NCBI GenBank assembly: GCA_003255025.1
Contig: QANY01013727.1
Span: 420,117-484,116 of the forward strand
Length of the DNA stretch: 64,000 bases
Source: Datisca glomerata
Taxonomy: Eukaryota > Streptophyta > Magnoliopsida > Cucurbitales > Datiscaceae
Reading direction: 5' to 3'
The position numbers were made by a program, and so were the translations under genes. Each line of letters opens with the position of its first letter. Position 1 is the first letter of the stretch. Of the stretch, positions 60,660-64,000 are shown in pieces. The notes beneath the pieces were generated by a model that did no database searches, was not told the DNA's origin, and saw only the letters and a list, made by a program, of their open reading frames with translations.

Positions 60660-61510
60660 CATTTGAAAGATATGGAAATTAGCTTCTTGAGAAATTTTGC
60701 GGAACTCAATTTGAAACTTTGAGGTAAAAGTTATGGCAGTTTTCATACAAGCTGTTTAGAAACGAAGATTACACAGAATAGTAAATGTCTGGAAGTATAC
60801 CGTATCAATTGGGAGCTAACCATATGGAGAATAATATATTATTATGAAGATATAGAAGTCTACTTCCTAGAGAATTTTACGGATTTGATTTTGGAGCTTA
60901 TAACAAAAAGTTATGATGATTTTCGTGAAGGCTGTTTGAGAAGGCAGAATATGCGGAATGACCAATTTCAGAAATTAAACTGAATTTAGTAAGAGTCAAT
61001 TACATGGAAAATCTTATATCGATGGAAAGATGCAGAAATCTACCTCATGAAGAATTTTACGAAAATCAATTTAAAGCTCCCGATCAAAAGTTATGGTAAC
61101 TGTTGTTGGTGCCGTTCAGGAAAGTAAACCTATAAACACTTTTCAAGTTTAATATTTAGACTGTATTAATTTATATATTATTACATAGCAAATAATATAT
61201 TGTTAGAAATATATAGATGTCTACTTCTTGGAAATTCAATTCTATTGACTGGGGGTCAACTATATGATGAATCTTATATCAATGGAAAGATACAGAAGTC
61301 TACTTATTGGATAATTTCATGGAACTCAATTCGAAGCTCTCGAGGAAAAGTTATAATATCTTTCATGAAGGTCGTTCAGAAAAATATATTATGCAGAACA
61401 ATAAATTTAGAAATTCAATTATATTGGCTGGGGGGCCAACTATATGATGAATCTTATATCAATGGAAAGATACAGAAGTCTAATTATTGGAGAATTTCAC
61501 GGAATTCCAT
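60660..61510 (+). repeat. Tandem repeat, about 180-bp unit, in the LARD
   Basis: The anchor GAAAGATACAGAAGTCTACTT and close variants occur at about 60666, 60846, 61023, 61205, 61285 and 61465. Spacing is about 177-182 bp except one short step of about 80 bp. Copies also share AATTTCACGGAACTCAATT and AAAAGTTAT blocks. Confidence 0.75.
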
Positions 61511-61569
61511 TCGGGGTTGGCATGATATGAGCATGCAATTTACAAGATGAAAAACTTGGTGTCAACTCT

Positions 61570-61915
61570 CTCTTCTTCGAAATAGAACTAAGGACGTAAG
61601 TCTTTGGGAATGGCAGCTCATAAGTCCAACTCTCAGGAGGAACTAAGAGCGTAAGTTCTTGGGAGGGGTAATTCATAAGTCCTACTCTCAGGGATCTAAG
61701 GACGTAAGTCATTGGGAGAGGCAATTTATAAGCCCTACTCTCAGAAGAAACTAAGGGCGTAAGTCCTTGAGACGGGCAATTCATAAGTCCTACTCTCAGA
61801 AGGAACTACAGGTGCAAGTCCTTGGAAGAGACAATTCATAAGTCCTACTTTCAGAAGGAACTAAGAGCGTAAGTCCTTGAGATGGGCAATTCATAAGTCT
61901 TACTCTCAATGGAAA
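61570..61915 (+). repeat. Tandem repeat, about 58-60-bp unit, in the LARD
   Basis: Roughly six copies of GGAACTAAGGGCGTAAGTCC followed by TTGGGAGAGGCAATTCATAAG and TCCTACTCTCAG. Related to the next block and to 3630-3960. Confidence 0.85.
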
Positions 61916-61919
61916 ACGA

Positions 61920-62230
61920 GCAATTCATAAATCCCTCTTAAAGCGAAAACGGGGTCATAGTTCTTTATTTGAATCGAAGTCCTCATTTGAAAAGAAAATT
62001 AGCAATTTGTAAGTCCCTCTTAAAGTGAAAATGGAGCCATGATTCTTTATTTGAACCTAAGTCCTCCTCTAAAAAATTGGGCAATTCGTAAGTCTCTCTT
62101 AAAGCGGAAACAGGGCCATGGTTCTTTATTTGAACAGATGTCATTCTCTCAAAACAAAACGACAGTTCATAATTCATTCTCTCAGAACGAAGACGAGGTC
62201 ATGGTTCTTTATTTGAACCTAAGTCTTTGA
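61920..62230 (+). repeat. Tandem repeat, about 62-65-bp unit, in the LARD
   Basis: About four copies of CTCTTAAAGCGAAAACGGGG followed by CCATGGTTCTTTATTTGAACC and TAAGTCCTC. The order of blocks (GGCCAT-GTTCTT, GAACCTAAGTCC, then CTCTAAAG) matches the element-sense unit of 3630-3960. Confidence 0.85.
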
Positions 62231-63184
62231 AAAAGAAATACATTAAAAATAGAGTTTAATAGAAGAAAAAAATACACAAACAGAGTATCTATATTAATTG
62301 AAGCTGAAGTACAAAGGAAAAATACAAAACAAGAGAAGGAAAAAGAAAAACAAGGAAACGAGAGAAATTCAATCAATGGAAGTGGGACATCAAACTCATA
62401 TTCCTGCAATAAAATCATGAAACGGTACACTCATTTCTTACTCATTTTAATAAATTATTATGTTATTGTTCTTATATAACATTCTTGTCATAGATCTTAA
62501 CGTACGAGAGAAGGAAAAGAAAATTAAAGAAATGGGATAAACCCTATCAATGAGCCCGTAGCAAAAGAAAACTGGAGGAACTCCACAATCAGTAGTTGTT
62601 CTCAAAAGAATACTAGAAGTCATCTTCAAACAAACCAGTCCCTGCGAATGGAAAAAAGTTGACAACGGAAAAAGAACTACAAATAAAGGAAAGAGAAAAT
62701 TTGCTATGTCTGGAAGAAAGGAAAAATTACAAAAAGATACAAGAGAATATGGTTGCATCAGTGGCAAAATCTTCAACAGAAGGGTTGGCAGCTGCATTCT
62801 CGATGAGAAGGTTAACAACGACATGTTAAATAACTGCCTGAAAAAATGAAAAAATTATTTTGCGTGTTCCCAAGAAATATACTTGTAAACGAGAACGGGA
62901 AGATGTAACAACAAATTAAGAAGAAGTAATCATCATCAACAACAAACTGACAAAAAGTTGCTCCACAACTGCAAAGCATTTGCAAACGGGTACAAAAACA
63001 TAACGGCAAAAAGAAAAGGAGAAACCACCACTGACAACGGACAATCGAAAAGTTACCTGGAAAAACTACATCGCATGTTTTCAAGAAGCGCGTGAGAACA
63101 GAAACAAGTAGAAGTAACGTTAGAAAAAGAAAATATAATCATTACACCTCAACGAATAAAATTTTGTTGAGTGTAGGAGGCAAA

Positions 63185-63799
63185 TGAACAAGAATAATTT
63201 CACATGACATGTGTCAAGATCTAGATCGAAGACTCCATCGAAGAGAAGATATAGCGAGAACCGACCAATCAGGTGAAAATACATGGATTGCTGATGTGGC
63301 AATCCAAAGAGAAGTTAATCAAGACAATTAGATTGATCAGATGGTCAAGATTCACTTTGTTGTTATTGTTGATAAACTAGATCTCAGGGAATATTCAAGA
63401 CAATTGGATTGATCAGATGGTCAATATTCACTTTGTTGTTATTGTTGATAAACTAGATCTCAGGAAATATTCTATTGATCCTATCTTCAGATAAAATTAG
63501 ATAAACTGTATCAGATTTTATGTAACTGATTGAATGCCTATAAATAGATGTAAGATGTAATCCCAAATGGGGAATAACACACAACAGCTCTCAACACTCA
63601 ATAGCCTTGAAAACTCTTTCTCTATAATGAAATACTATCAAAATCTCCCCGTGGTTTTTCTTCCATTTAAGAGTTTTTCACGTAAATCATAGTGTCATTA
63701 TTCTCTCATTCTCCCTCTTAATTATTCTCTATATTTTTCATATTATGATATATGGAATTCACGATCGATCCTTAAAGACCGTGAATTTTTTCCTTTACA
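63185..63799 (+). repeat. 3' LTR of the LARD, with an internal 76-bp duplication
   Basis: 615 bp against 501 bp for the 5' LTR. The excess is a tandem duplication (63319-63394 and 63395-63470, near-identical) and a 27-bp segment after it. TATA-like CCTATAAATAG lies at about 63538. Confidence 0.85.
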
Positions 63800-63804
63800 A
63801 GGAC

Positions 63805-64000
63805 CCAGTAGACATGAAGCCCTCAAAACCATTTTCAGTGTATTGTGCCCTATACTCAAAACAAAACATATAATTAGGGGGTTTGGATTCTTTATCGTTG
63901 CCTAGCAGTTGAATCTGGTTCGTTCAGTCAGATCTGAACGAACCATATCTATTAAGAAAAAGAATTGAATTTAAATATTAAATTTTTTATACAAAGCAGT
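63805..64000. other. Flank after the LARD; nothing recognised
   Basis: Short stretch with no supported feature. Confidence 0.4.

Larger units (their letters stand above)
57737..63799 (+). mobile_element. LARD: complete non-autonomous LTR element, Tat-related
   Basis: 5' LTR 57737-58237 and 3' LTR 63185-63799, each starting TGAACA and ending TTTACA, enclose about 4.9 kb with no recognisable gag or pol. The flanks AGGAA (57732-57736) and AGGAC (63800-63804) match at 4 of 5 positions. A primer-binding site (TTTAGTGCTTTCATTGAG) follows the 5' LTR, and a purine-rich GTAGGAGGCAAA precedes the 3' LTR. LTR start, PBS and tandem repeats resemble the Tat-like element at 484-9089, so its enzymes probably came from such an element. 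GC-rich sequence follows the PBS (58.3-59.1 kb). Confidence 0.85.

Overview
This is a eukaryotic nuclear window, almost certainly from a flowering plant and most likely a eudicot. It is AT-rich, and its genes have GT-AG introns. It carries plant-type proteins and is packed with Ty3/gypsy and Ty1/copia retrotransposons, hAT, CACTA, Mutator-like and Harbinger-like DNA elements, and a 5S rDNA remnant. I cannot name the species. A run of C with an N at about 49.94-49.98 kb shows that it comes from an assembly.

Three host genes look intact: a PHOS32/34-type universal stress protein (minus, 19854-20504), a two-exon NOSIP-type RING/U-box E3 ligase (plus, 33390-35074) and a five-exon PLAC8-family membrane protein (plus, 49317-51390). 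A fourth host gene of unknown function (about 428-11100, plus) looks dead. An 8.6-kb gypsy element sits inside its first coding exon, and a later exon has a stop codon.

Layout. 1-483 and 9095-11100: the broken host gene, split by a minus-strand Tat/Retand-like gypsy element (484-9089) with LTRs, PBS, PPT, decayed gag-pol and an antisense spliced ORF. 11.35-13.4 kb: a CACTA-like terminus, a Mutator-like zinc-knuckle fragment, a GRF zinc-finger fragment and a 373-bp direct duplication. 12.9-17.8 kb: a decayed minus-strand copia element whose 3' end has been replaced by that duplication. 19.85-20.5 kb: the USP gene. 20.8-24.7 kb: a small foldback element, a hAT MITE, a solo LTR with a perfect TSD, and a Tip100-like hAT element. 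25.3-30.7 kb: a gag-only gypsy-type element whose 5' LTR lies head-to-head with an inverted LTR copy, forming a 0.9-kb palindrome. 33.4-35.1 kb: the NOSIP-like gene. 37.4-44.1 kb: a plus-strand copia element whose 3' LTR is cut after about 80 bp by a 5S rDNA fragment. 49.3-51.4 kb: the PLAC8 gene. 52-55.1 kb: a three-deep nest (hAT MITE inside a Harbinger-like element inside a copia solo LTR). 57.7-63.8 kb: a complete non-autonomous LTR element (LARD).

The host genes do not form a pathway; they are independent single genes separated by transposon debris. The strongest observations are: (1) homologous tandem repeats inside the 0.5-9 kb gypsy element and the 57.7-63.8 kb LARD, in the same element-sense orientation, which tie an autonomous-type element to a non-autonomous one; (2) the antisense, intron-containing ORF in the gypsy element; (3) the 5S rDNA fragment at a retrotransposon break; (4) the copied 373-bp segment that repaired a copia 3' end. 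I found no wholly new biochemical system.
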